From: Streptomyces sp. BV286
GTDB taxonomy: Bacteria; Actinomycetota; Actinomycetes; Streptomycetales; Streptomycetaceae
Direction of reading: 5' to 3'
Assembly: GCF_019090165.1 (NCBI RefSeq)
Contig: NZ_JAHRIB010000114.1
Coordinates: 1 to 64,000 of the forward strand
DNA: 64,000 nt
This document shows positions 8,592 to 15,902 of the stretch, one piece after another. The number at the start of each line of letters is the position of its first letter. Position 1 is the stretch's first letter. A program made the translations under genes and the position numbers. The notes beneath the pieces were generated by a model. It searched no databases. It was not told where the DNA came from and saw nothing but the letters and a program-made list of their open reading frames with translations.

Positions 8592-9788
8592 CTATACGCC
8601 CCTCGGGGCCTCCGGGGCCTCCGGGGCCTCCGGGGCCTCCGGGGCCTCCGGGGCCTCCGGGGCCTCCGGGGCCTCCGGGGCCTCCGGGGCCTCCGGGGCT
8701 TCGGAGGGCGCTTCGGCGGCTTCCGGAGCCACCTCCGGCACCTCCGGCACCTCAGGAAGCTCCGCGGCCAGCGCCGCCGCGGCCTGCACCAGAGGCAGCG
8801 CGAGCAACGCCCCCGCCCCTTCCCCGACCGTCACCCCGTGATCCAGCAGCGGTTCGAGCGCCATCCGGTCGAACGCCTTGGCCTGCGCGGGCTCGCCACT
8901 GCTCTGGCCGGCCAGCCACCAGTCCGGCGCGCGGAAGGCGACCCGCTGCCCGACCAGCGCACACGCCGCGGAGACGACTCCGTCGAGGATCACCGGCGTC
9001 TTCCGTGCCGCGCTCTGCAGCAGGAAACCGGTGATCGCGGCGAGGTCCGCGCCGCCGACCGTCGCGAGCAGCTGCAGCTGGTCCCCGAGAACGGGCCGGG
9101 CCCGGCGCAGCGCGTCACGGATCGCCGCGCACTTGCGCATCCAGGCGAGGTCGTCGATGGCCCGCCCTCCGCGCCCGGTGACGACCGACGCGTCGGTCCC
9201 GCACAGCGCCGCCACCAGCACGGCCGCGGCGGTCGTCCCGCCGACGCTCACGTCTCCGAGCACCACGAGGTCGGTCCCGGAGTCCGCCTCCTCGTCCGCG
9301 ACGGCGACCCCCGCCCGGAACGCGGCCTCCGCCTCCTCCAGGGAGAGCGCGTCCTCCACGTCGATCCGCCCGGACCCGCGCCGCACCCGGTGCCGTACGA
9401 CCTCGTCGGGCAGGGTGCCGGGCTCGCAGTCGAGCGCCATGTCCACCACGCGCACCGGCACCCCGAGGCGCCGGGCCAGTACGGACACGGGGCTCGCGCC
9501 GTCGAGCACGGAGCGCACCAGTTCGTCCGCGCTCCCGGCGGGCCGCGCCGACACCCCAAGGCCGGCAATCCCGTGATCGCCCGCGAACAGCACCACGCGC
9601 GGACGCTCGACCGCCCGGACCGGCACCGCCCCCTGTGCCGCCGCCAGCCACTCACCGAGTTCGTCGAGGCGGCCCAGTGACCCGGGCGGCACGACCTGGC
9701 GCTCCCGGCGCGCCTCGGCGTCACGGCGGACGCCGCCGTCCGGGCGCTCGATCAGATCGGTGAAGTCGTCGAGATTCAGCGGGCTCAT
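8592..9788 (-). CDS. cobT: Nicotinate-nucleotide:dimethylbenzimidazole phosphoribosyltransferase with repetitive C-terminal tail
   Basis: Makes alpha-ribazole phosphate from dimethylbenzimidazole and nicotinate mononucleotide for the lower ligand of cobalamin. 398 aa. The catalytic body (about 1-345) carries the Glu of the conserved GVTVGEGAGAL segment near its end. The last ~55 residues are Glu/Ala/Pro repeats ending in 11 consecutive EAP units, encoded by a 9-bp tandem repeat. Ordinary CobT is about 350 aa, so the tail is an extension, probably disordered. ATG at 9788 with TACTGT 7 nt upstream, suggesting a leaderless transcript; the open frame upstream to 9935 is not needed. Confidence 0.94.
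   Translation of the reverse strand: MSPLNLDDFTDLIERPDGGVRRDAEARRERQVVPPGSLGRLDELGEWLAAAQGAVPVRAVERPRVVLFAGDHGIAGLGVSARPAGSADELVRSVLDGASPVSVLARRLGVPVRVVDMALDCEPGTLPDEVVRHRVRRGSGRIDVEDALSLEEAEAAFRAGVAVADEEADSGTDLVVLGDVSVGGTTAAAVLVAALCGTDASVVTGRGGRAIDDLAWMRKCAAIRDALRRARPVLGDQLQLLATVGGADLAAITGFLLQSAARKTPVILDGVVSAACALVGQRVAFRAPDWWLAGQSSGEPAQAKAFDRMALEPLLDHGVTVGEGAGALLALPLVQAAAALAAELPEVPEVPEVAPEAAEAPSEAPEAPEAPEAPEAPEAPEAPEAPEAPEAPEAPRGV
8605..8703. repeat. Nine-bp tandem repeat in the cobT 3' end
   Basis: Ten perfect copies of GGGGCCTCC (8605-8694) followed by one variant copy GGGGCTTCG. On the minus strand they encode EAP units in frame. Length change by slippage would add or remove whole EAP units without a frameshift. 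Confidence 0.97.
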
Positions 9789-9795
9789 TCGCCGA

Positions 9796-9801
9796 ACAGT
9801 A
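9796..9801 (-). promoter_or_regulatory. Putative leaderless minus-10 box for cobT
   Basis: TACTGT on the minus strand ends 7 nt before the cobT ATG. No SD. I see no cobalamin riboswitch consensus between cobT and the divergent gene. Confidence 0.55.
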
Positions 9802-9987
9802 CCGGCAGTGATCGGACCGGGATCCTGACGGGCGGTCAGTGGGATTCGCGGGGTCGTTGCATCGAAGATCGCGATCCCATACGTTCCGGTTTGCAGTGGA
9901 TTGTCATACCGGTTTGTATCAGCTGGTAACAGCACATATCAGCCTCTACAGGGTCTTACCCGTCGGACCGGCAGGAGCAGACAGACC

Positions 9988-11169
9988 ATGCCCCCCACAC
10001 CCCCCACGCCCGTCACACCCCCCGCACGGCCGACCGTCGCCCAGCGCCGTGCCGTGTACCTCGGCGAACTCGCCCAGGGCACCGACCGCTTCCACGAACC
10101 GCGCAGGCCCGACTGCCCCTGGTGCGGCTCGCGGCGGCTGCGCACCCGGCTGCGGACCCCCGACCTGCTCCAGCACAAGCCCGGCACGTTCGTCGTCGAC
10201 GAGTGCGAGGACTGCGCCCACGCGTTCCAGAACCCCCGCCTCACCGCGGAGGGCCTCGCCTTCTACTACCGGGACTTCTACGAGAACCACGAGAGCCGGG
10301 AGGACGGCGAGGAGCACGAGAGCTTCGCCGAGCGGATCCTGCGCGCCCGCGCCGGCCGCAGACGCCACGAGGCCGCGGCCCGCGCGATGCTCCCGTTCCC
10401 GGAGCCCGAGAGCTGGCTGGACGTCGGCACCGGCCACGGCCACTTCCCGGCGGCGGCCAAGGAGTTGTACACGTACACGGCCTTCGACGGGCTCGACCCC
10501 ACCGCGCGCGTCGAGAAGGCCCGGGCCGCGGGCCGGGTCGAGGAGGCGCACCGCGGCCTGCTGCCCGACCTCGTCGAGCGGCTGCGGGCCCGCTACGACG
10601 TGGTCAGCATGTTCCACCACCTGGAGCACAGCCCCGACCCGCGCGTGGAACTGCGCGCCGCGCTCGCCGTGCTGCGCCCCGGCGGGCATCTCCTCGTCGA
10701 AGTCCCCGACCCCGACTGCGCGTTCGGCGCGCTGCTGGGCAAGTGGTGGGTGTCGTACTGCCAGCCGCAGCATCTCCACCTCATGCCGCTGCGCAACCTG
10801 CTGGACGAACTGGACGAACTGGGCTGCACGGTCGTCTCCACCGACCGCCGCGAACCGCACGTCCCCTACGACCTGACCGGCGCCCTGGCCCTCGCGATCG
10901 GCAACCGGCTGCCGGGCGGGGACGAGCCCTGGCGGCCCACGCCGCCCACCGACCTCCAGCGCACCCTGCGGACGGCGCTCACCCGGGCCACCACCCCGCT
11001 GCTCGCCTCCGCCCTCGTGCTGGACCACGCCCTGGCCCCGCTCCTGCGCCGCACACGCTTCTCGAACGCGTACCGGATCATCGCCCGCAAGAACGCGCGC
11101 GAGCCGTCCCTCCGGTCCGCGCCCCACCCGGAGCGCGGACCTGGCGAGCCCTTCAGCTCTTCAGCGTGA
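9988..11169 (+). CDS. Class I SAM-dependent methyltransferase with N-terminal zinc-ribbon-like region
   Basis: 393 aa. After a Pro/Thr-rich start, a CPWCGS...CEDC cysteine pattern (about 36-75) looks like a small zinc-binding module. The Rossmann methyltransferase domain begins near residue 150 (WLDVGTGHGHFPAAA, SAM-binding motif I), with DVVSMFHHLEHSPDP and LRPGGHLLVEVPDPD as later motifs. This architecture is common in methyltransferases acting on sugars or lipids, but the substrate is not evident. ATG at 9988 with AGGAG 10 nt upstream. Its 3' end overlaps convergent cobU by 17 nt. Confidence 0.88.
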   Translation: MPPTPPTPVTPPARPTVAQRRAVYLGELAQGTDRFHEPRRPDCPWCGSRRLRTRLRTPDLLQHKPGTFVVDECEDCAHAFQNPRLTAEGLAFYYRDFYENHESREDGEEHESFAERILRARAGRRRHEAAARAMLPFPEPESWLDVGTGHGHFPAAAKELYTYTAFDGLDPTARVEKARAAGRVEEAHRGLLPDLVERLRARYDVVSMFHHLEHSPDPRVELRAALAVLRPGGHLLVEVPDPDCAFGALLGKWWVSYCQPQHLHLMPLRNLLDELDELGCTVVSTDRREPHVPYDLTGALALAIGNRLPGGDEPWRPTPPTDLQRTLRTALTRATTPLLASALVLDHALAPLLRRTRFSNAYRIIARKNAREPSLRSAPHPERGPGEPFSSSA

Positions 11170-12352
11170 GCGCCTGTCCCGCCACCACCAGCAGCACGTG
11201 CTCGCACTCGGTCGCGAACGCCGTGTTGAGGCGGCCCAGTTCGTCGCGGTAACGACGGCCGGAAGGAGTGGCGGGGACGATGCCGGAACCGACCTCGTTG
11301 GAGACGGCGACCACCGTGCGGCGGGTCTCACGGACGGCGGCCGTCAGTTCCTCGACACGCGCCCGCAGCGCGCGCTCGCCGCCGCCCGCCCACTCGTCGT
11401 CGTCCCACGCGCCCGCCGAGTCCATGGCGTCCGTCAGCCACAGGGACAGACAGTCGATGAGCACCGGCGGCCCGTCCTCCTTCAGGACCGGCACGAGGTC
11501 ACAGGTCTCGGTGGTACGCCAGGAGCCGGGACGCCGCTCGCGGTGCGCGTGCACCCGGGCCGCCCACTCCCCGTCCCCGTTGCGCGCGCCGCCCGTCGCC
11601 ACGTACAGCACGTCCGGGAAGGCCTCCAGCCGTCGCTCCGCCTCCACCGACTTCCCGGAGCGCGCCCCGCCGAGCACCAGGGTCCGGCGCGGCACGTCGG
11701 GCACGTCCTCGTACACCCCCACGGTCAGCGTCGTGCCGTCCGGCACGGCCCGTGCCCCCGCGGCCGCGAGCCGCCGCCCCAGCTCACGGCCCGGCGGCAC
11801 GTCGTGGTCGAGGTGCACCGCGATCACGTCCGTGGCGGGCCCGACGGCTCCGACCAGTCTCAGCCGGGCCAGCGCGTCCGGCCGCCCGACGACGTCCCCG
11901 ACCACCATGTCGTACATGCCGGCCGTCTCGTCCAGGCCCGCCGGGGCCGCGCCCGGCGGCAGGTAGAGCAGCCGCTGCCCGTCCGGGCCCGTGACCGCGT
12001 ACCCGGTGCCCGGGGCGTCCATCGGCAGCGCCCGCACCCGATGCCCCGTCAGCAGGGTGAGCTCGCGCCCGTCCGGCACCCGCCCCGGCTGCGGCAGCCC
12101 CGCCGGCACCTCCACGGCGGGCCCGTCATGGGGGTGCGACAACAGGACCTGTCGCACCCCGCTCAGCGAGTGCCCGGCCCGGGCCGCCGCGAAGGCCGCC
12201 CCGGGCGTCAGATCCAGCAACAACGTCCCGTCCACCAGCAGGGCGGCGGCCGCCCGGGCGCCCTCACCGAGCGCCACCGCGCAGACGGCGCACGAACAGT
12301 CGGGCCTGGGCAGCCCCATGGGCCCGCCGGTACCAAGCAGAGTCACTTCCAC
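11153..12352 (-). CDS. cobU: Adenosylcobinamide kinase/guanylyltransferase fused to a degenerate metallo-beta-lactamase-like domain
   Basis: 399 aa. The C-terminal ~185 residues are CobU, which phosphorylates adenosylcobinamide and transfers GMP: P-loop GGARSGKS, VHAHRERRP containing the GMP-accepting His region, and SNEVGSGIVP. The N-terminal ~210 residues begin VEVTLLGTGGPMG and carry CSCAVC and LSHPHDGPA, the shape of a PhnP-like metallo-beta-lactamase fold. The usual HxHxDH is altered to HPHDGP, so metal binding is doubtful. GTG start at 12352; SD unclear. It overlaps the convergent methyltransferase by 17 nt. The fusion may couple sensing or salvage to loop assembly, but that is inference. 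Confidence 0.92.
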   Translation of the reverse strand: MEVTLLGTGGPMGLPRPDCSCAVCAVALGEGARAAAALLVDGTLLLDLTPGAAFAAARAGHSLSGVRQVLLSHPHDGPAVEVPAGLPQPGRVPDGRELTLLTGHRVRALPMDAPGTGYAVTGPDGQRLLYLPPGAAPAGLDETAGMYDMVVGDVVGRPDALARLRLVGAVGPATDVIAVHLDHDVPPGRELGRRLAAAGARAVPDGTTLTVGVYEDVPDVPRRTLVLGGARSGKSVEAERRLEAFPDVLYVATGGARNGDGEWAARVHAHRERRPGSWRTTETCDLVPVLKEDGPPVLIDCLSLWLTDAMDSAGAWDDDEWAGGGERALRARVEELTAAVRETRRTVVAVSNEVGSGIVPATPSGRRYRDELGRLNTAFATECEHVLLVVAGQALTLKS

Positions 12353-12568
12353 GGAGCCGATTTTTCCGTGTCGGCGCGGCTCGTGCCCGTCAGGGGTGCA
12401 CAATGGCGCGCTTCTTCCGGGCCGCGGGACGTCGCGCGAGCGGTCCCCGTCCGCCCGGCACCGGCACCCCACAGTTCTCGACCTGCACCTTTGAACACCG
12501 GACGACCGGCGCAGCCCCTAGGCTGGCGCCAGGAGCCCGATCTTGCTCGGTACTTTTGGGAGGCTGAC

Positions 12569-12781
12569 ATGGCGGCATGGACGTGGCGGTTCGAGAAGGC
12601 AGATGGGACAGAGGTCCAGCCCGCGGTCCAGCCCGAGGAGTTCACCACCCAGGGCGACGCGGAGTCCTGGCTCGGCGAGCACTGGAAGGAGCTGGCCGAA
12701 GGGGGAGCGGACCAGGTCCGCATTTTCGAGGACGCCACGGAGGTCTACGGCCCGATGAGCCTGCACGCCGAGGCTTCCTAG
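12569..12781 (+). CDS. Small conserved-looking acidic protein
   Basis: 70 aa, beginning MAAWTWRFEKADG and ending in SLHAEAS. One compact domain is suggested: a beta-rich start followed by a helix EEFTTQGDAESWLGEHW and a strand DQVRIFED. GGGAGG lies 5 nt before the ATG, and TAGGCT at 12519-12524 is a possible minus-10. A strong hairpin follows the stop. It resembles small hypothetical proteins widespread in Streptomyces; I do not know its role. It stands alone between divergent cobU and a convergent methyltransferase gene. Confidence 0.82.
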   Translation: MAAWTWRFEKADGTEVQPAVQPEEFTTQGDAESWLGEHWKELAEGGADQVRIFEDATEVYGPMSLHAEAS

Positions 12782-12800
12782 GCTCGTAGCCCGTTCGGGT

Positions 12801-12836
12801 GAGAGGCCGCGACCGTGCGAACGGCCGCGGCCTCTC
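12801..12836 (+). terminator. Hairpin after the 70-aa protein gene
   Basis: Sixteen-bp stem with one mismatch: GAGAGGCCGCGACCGT pairs with ACGGCCGCGGCCTCTC around a GCGA tetraloop, 20 nt past the stop. It also lies beyond the 3' end of the convergent methyltransferase gene, so it may work both ways. Confidence 0.75.
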
Positions 12837-12935
12837 CGCCGCCCGGCCGTGCGACCCGTCGGTCACGGGCCACGCCGTCGTCCTCGGTTCCTTCGGCGGC
12901 CCGTCGGCCACGGCCCGCCCCGGGCGGAGGGGTCG

Positions 12936-13724
12936 TCAGCCGCGGACGCCGCAGAGGTGCAGCAGCGCTGCCACGCGGCGGTAGGGATCCGTCCGTCCGG
13001 CCCGCTCCTCGGCGGCCAGCAGGACGTCCACGTCGTCCGGCACCACCGCGTCGTCGGCGGCCGTGTCCGTGAAGACCCGCACCCCGTACCAGGCGTGCAG
13101 TGGCGCCCCGATCCCGGCCAGGGTGCCGGTGAGGGTGTCCAGCCCGTCGGCCCGTACGTCGAGCCCGAGCCGGTTCGTGTACGAGCCGGTGTCGAAGGAG
13201 GCCAGCGCGCCCGCCCAGTCGCCGGCCAGCCCCGGCCGCATGGCCAGCGCGTCGGCGTTCCGCACGAGGAGGGACAGGAGTCCGCCGGGGGCCAGCATCC
13301 GCGCGAGCCCCGCCAGCAGCGGGTCGGGCTCCTCGACGTACATGAGTACGCCGTGGCACAGCACCACGTCGAAGCTGCCCGGCAGGAAGTGGACCCCGGT
13401 GTCCCGCCCGTCGCTCTCGACGAGCCGCACCCGGCCGCGGATGCCCTCCGGCTCGCAGGCGAGGGCGTCGCGGGCCACCGCGATCATCGTGGAGTCCTGC
13501 TCGACCCCGGTCACCTGGTGGCCGGCCCGGGCCAGCCGCAGCGCCTGCGTGCCCTGGCCCATGCCCACGTCGAGCACGCGCAGCCGCTGCCCCACGGGGA
13601 ACCGCCCGGCTATCTGCTCGTCGAGCTGCCGGGCCACCAGCTCCTGCCGTACGACATCACGCAGGCCGCCCAGCTTGCTCAGCCAGGCATCCGCCGCGCC
13701 CCCCGCGAAAGATGCCGCGCTCAG
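12936..13724 (-). CDS. Class I SAM-dependent methyltransferase
   Basis: 262 aa if translation starts at the CTG at 13724. Motif I is LRVLDVGMGQGTQALRLA (about 48-65), followed by VTGVEQDSTM, GSFDVVLCHGVLMYVEEPDPLL and LAPGGLLSLLVRN, a typical small-molecule methyltransferase (UbiE/SmtA-like). The CTG overlaps the TGA of the upstream DUF3043 gene as CTGA with GGAGAG five nt upstream, so the two genes look translationally coupled. The first in-frame ATG (13910) would bury 190 nt inside the upstream gene. Substrate unknown. Confidence 0.85.
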   Translation of the reverse strand: MSAASFAGGAADAWLSKLGGLRDVVRQELVARQLDEQIAGRFPVGQRLRVLDVGMGQGTQALRLARAGHQVTGVEQDSTMIAVARDALACEPEGIRGRVRLVESDGRDTGVHFLPGSFDVVLCHGVLMYVEEPDPLLAGLARMLAPGGLLSLLVRNADALAMRPGLAGDWAGALASFDTGSYTNRLGLDVRADGLDTLTGTLAGIGAPLHAWYGVRVFTDTAADDAVVPDDVDVLLAAEERAGRTDPYRRVAALLHLCGVRG

Positions 13725-14314
13725 GGCCGCTCTCCACGCTTGACCTGCGGCTTCGGCAGCCTGAGGCGGCGCATCTGGAGGCTGCGCATCAGCGCGTAGG
13801 CGACCGCGCCACGCTTCGCCTCGTCGGGGAAGCGCGTGTTCAGCTGCTTCTTCAGGCGGATCGCGATACCGACCGAGTCGACCACGATCAGCACGATCAC
13901 GAAGAGCCACAGCAGCAGCGCCACGTTCTGCAGCTGCGGGATGCGGACCATGCTCAGAACGAGGATGACCACGGCGAGCGGCAGGAAGAACTCGGCGATG
14001 CAGAACCGCGAGTCGACGAAGTCCCGCGCGAGCTTGCGCACGGGGCCCTTGTCACGGGCGGGCAGATAGCGCTCGTCGCCGCTGGCCAGCGCCTGGCGCT
14101 GCTTCTCCATGTGGGCACGGCGATCATCACGCTGTCGCTTGGCGGCCTCCTTGCGCGTCGTGGGCGTATTGGCCACGCTGCGCCGCTGGGACTGGGCCTC
14201 ACTGCGCTTGGGCGTGGGCCGACCCTTGGGGGCCTGCGGGTCACGGGTCTGAGTGGAGTCGGTCAGCGCCTTGTCGGCGGGGGCCTTCTCATCCTTGGCA
14301 CGGCTACGGAACAC
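13721..14314 (-). CDS. DUF3043 membrane protein
   Basis: 197 aa from the GTG at 14314 (VFRSRAKDEKAP). The N-terminal ~95 residues are Lys/Arg/Gln-rich and soluble (KGRPTPKRSEAQSQRR, RKEAAKRQRDDRRAHMEKQR). Two adjacent membrane helices follow at about 115-155, then a basic cytoplasmic C-terminus. This is the DUF3043 layout found across actinobacteria. An alternative ATG at 14344 has AGGA nine nt upstream and would add ten residues. It is coupled to the downstream methyltransferase gene through a CTGA overlap. Function unknown. Confidence 0.85.
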   Translation of the reverse strand: MFRSRAKDEKAPADKALTDSTQTRDPQAPKGRPTPKRSEAQSQRRSVANTPTTRKEAAKRQRDDRRAHMEKQRQALASGDERYLPARDKGPVRKLARDFVDSRFCIAEFFLPLAVVILVLSMVRIPQLQNVALLLWLFVIVLIVVDSVGIAIRLKKQLNTRFPDEAKRGAVAYALMRSLQMRRLRLPKPQVKRGERP

Positions 14315-14560
14315 AAAACCCAAGGGTAATGGGTACGGAGGCATGGACGTCAGTCCTGTGGGGAACGATCCGGCAACACCGGTCGTCTCCAGGGGGACAG
14401 AGCGGTCCGAAAAGGGGTGGTGGTGTGAGGTTCTCCCAGCCGGCCCCCGCACGAACCCCGGGGGTCACCTACTCCCTACGCCGGAGCGGGATCGTCAGCA
14501 GTCGTCCTTGGGGATGAGCGCATCCGTCCCCGAACAGTGCGGTAATGGATGCAGGGCCCG

Positions 14561-14566
14561 TACTGT
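14561..14566 (+). promoter_or_regulatory. Putative minus-10 box for pspA
   Basis: TACTGT about 57 nt before the pspA ATG. No convincing minus-35 is visible. Confidence 0.4.
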
Positions 14567-14623
14567 GGGTTCTGTTGCAGTCGCTGGAGCTGGAAGTCCG
14601 TCAGAAGGGGGCGCGCGAAGCCC

Positions 14624-15418
14624 ATGAGCGGTGTCATGAAGCGTATGGGAATGATCTTCCGCGCGAAGGCGAACAAGGCCCTTGACCGGGCCGAGGACCC
14701 GCGCGAAACCCTCGACTACTCGTACCAGAAGCAGCTGGAACTGCTGCAGAAGGTGCGTCGCGGAGTCGCCGACGTGGCGACCTCCCGCAAGCGCCTGGAA
14801 CTGCAGCTGAACCAGCTGCAGGGCCAGTCCTCCAAGCTGGAGGACCAGGGGCGCAAGGCGCTCGCGCTCGGCCGTGAGGACCTGGCCCGTGAGGCCCTGT
14901 CCCGCCGTGCCGCGCTGCAGCAGCAGGTGACCGACCTGGAGACGCAGCACCAGACCCTCCAGGGCGAGGAGGAGAAGCTCACCCTCGCCGCCCAGCGCCT
15001 CCAGGCGAAGGTCGACGCCTTCCGCACCAAGAAGGAAACGATCAAGGCGACGTACACCGCCGCCCAGGCGCAGACCCGGATCGGCGAGGCCTTCTCCGGC
15101 ATCTCCGAGGAGATGGGCGACGTGGGCATGGCCATCCAGCGGGCCGAGGACAAGACCGCGCAGCTCCAGGCGCGGGCCGGCGCCATCGACGAGCTGCTCG
15201 CCTCCGGCGCTCTCGACGACCACTCCGGGCTCGCCAAGGACGACATCCAGAGCGAGCTCGACCGGCTGTCCGGCGGCACGGACGTGGAGCTCGAGCTCCA
15301 GCGCATGAAGGCCGAGCTGGCCGGGGGCTCCTCGTCCCAGCAGGCGATCGAGGGCGGTCCGGGTCAGACTCGGTCCCAGCAGCAGCCGCAGGACACCCCG
15401 CGCTTCGACAAGCAGTAG
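14624..15418 (+). CDS. pspA: Phage-shock protein A / IM30 family membrane-stress protein
   Basis: 264 aa, long coiled-coil protein of the PspA/IM30/Vipp1 family, peripheral on the inner face of the membrane, that stabilises stressed membranes. The amphipathic N-terminus (MKRMGMIFRAKANKALDRAEDP) is followed by almost continuous helix (about 30-225) rich in Gln/Glu/Leu, then a Ser/Gln tail. Two start codons are close (14624 and 14636); I kept the first. pspAA follows 33 nt downstream, and a two-component system and RND permease follow on the same strand, consistent with an envelope-stress block. Confidence 0.93.
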   Translation: MSGVMKRMGMIFRAKANKALDRAEDPRETLDYSYQKQLELLQKVRRGVADVATSRKRLELQLNQLQGQSSKLEDQGRKALALGREDLAREALSRRAALQQQVTDLETQHQTLQGEEEKLTLAAQRLQAKVDAFRTKKETIKATYTAAQAQTRIGEAFSGISEEMGDVGMAIQRAEDKTAQLQARAGAIDELLASGALDDHSGLAKDDIQSELDRLSGGTDVELELQRMKAELAGGSSSQQAIEGGPGQTRSQQQPQDTPRFDKQ

Positions 15419-15451
15419 CCGCGGGCAGCGTCCCACGCCGAGGAGGGCGTC

Positions 15452-15730
15452 ATGATCGTACGGATCATGGGGGAGGGACAGGCGAGGCTGGACGACGGCC
15501 ACCTCGCCGAACTGAACAAGCTGGACGACGAGCTCCTGGCGGAGATGGAGTCCGGTGACGAGGAGGGCTTCCGGCGGACGCTGGGAGCGCTGCTCGACGC
15601 GGTGCGCCGGCTGGGCGTCCCCCTCGCCGACGACTCCCTCGAACCCTCCGAGCTCATCCTCCCGTCCCCCGACGCGACCCTGTCGGAGGTCCGGGAGATG
15701 CTCAGCGACGACGGGCTGATCCCGGGCTGA
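15452..15730 (+). CDS. pspAA: PspA-associated protein PspAA
   Basis: 92 aa. It begins MIVRIMGEGQARLD, has HLAELNKLDDELLAEMESGDEEGF in the middle and ends LSEVREMLSDDGLIPG. This matches the small PspAA family that sits beside pspA in actinobacteria and archaea. It is acidic and soluble. GAGGAGGG lies just before the ATG. It is likely co-transcribed with pspA and is thought to modulate PspA function. Confidence 0.9.
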   Translation: MIVRIMGEGQARLDDGHLAELNKLDDELLAEMESGDEEGFRRTLGALLDAVRRLGVPLADDSLEPSELILPSPDATLSEVREMLSDDGLIPG

Positions 15731-15888
15731 GGGGGCTGTCGCCCCAGCCGCCCCTTCCTGTTCCCGTGCTCCGCCCCGGACATCCACCCCAGGGGCGCGG
15801 GCTGGAGACCAGCCGTCCCACCGGGCCTGCGAGAGAAGCTCGGGCAGGGGTTCGGGAACCGTCCCCCGTGACAGCGCCGAAAGCCCCG

Positions 15889-15894
15889 TACCGT
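15889..15894 (+). promoter_or_regulatory. Putative leaderless minus-10 box for the histidine kinase gene
   Basis: TACCGT ends 8 nt before the GTG at 15903. No strong SD. Confidence 0.5.
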
Positions 15895-15902
15895 AAACAG
15901 GT

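Noticed and set aside
8605..8703. Possible CRISPR-like or minisatellite array
   Set aside because: Units are contiguous 9-mers without spacers and lie in frame inside cobT, so this is a coding tandem repeat.
5812..8841. 1009-aa plus-strand open frame opposite the MprF-like and cobT genes
   Set aside because: It has an Arg/Gly/Pro-rich composition typical of antisense frames at high GC. The minus-strand genes have clear domains and motifs.
9789..9987. Possible cobalamin riboswitch near cobT
   Set aside because: No B12-box or related conserved segments, and cobT appears leaderless.
12936..13910. Longer methyltransferase starting at the ATG at 13910
   Set aside because: It would overlap 190 nt of the DUF3043 gene, and the extra 62 residues are Arg/Ala/Glu-rich shadow sequence without family character.
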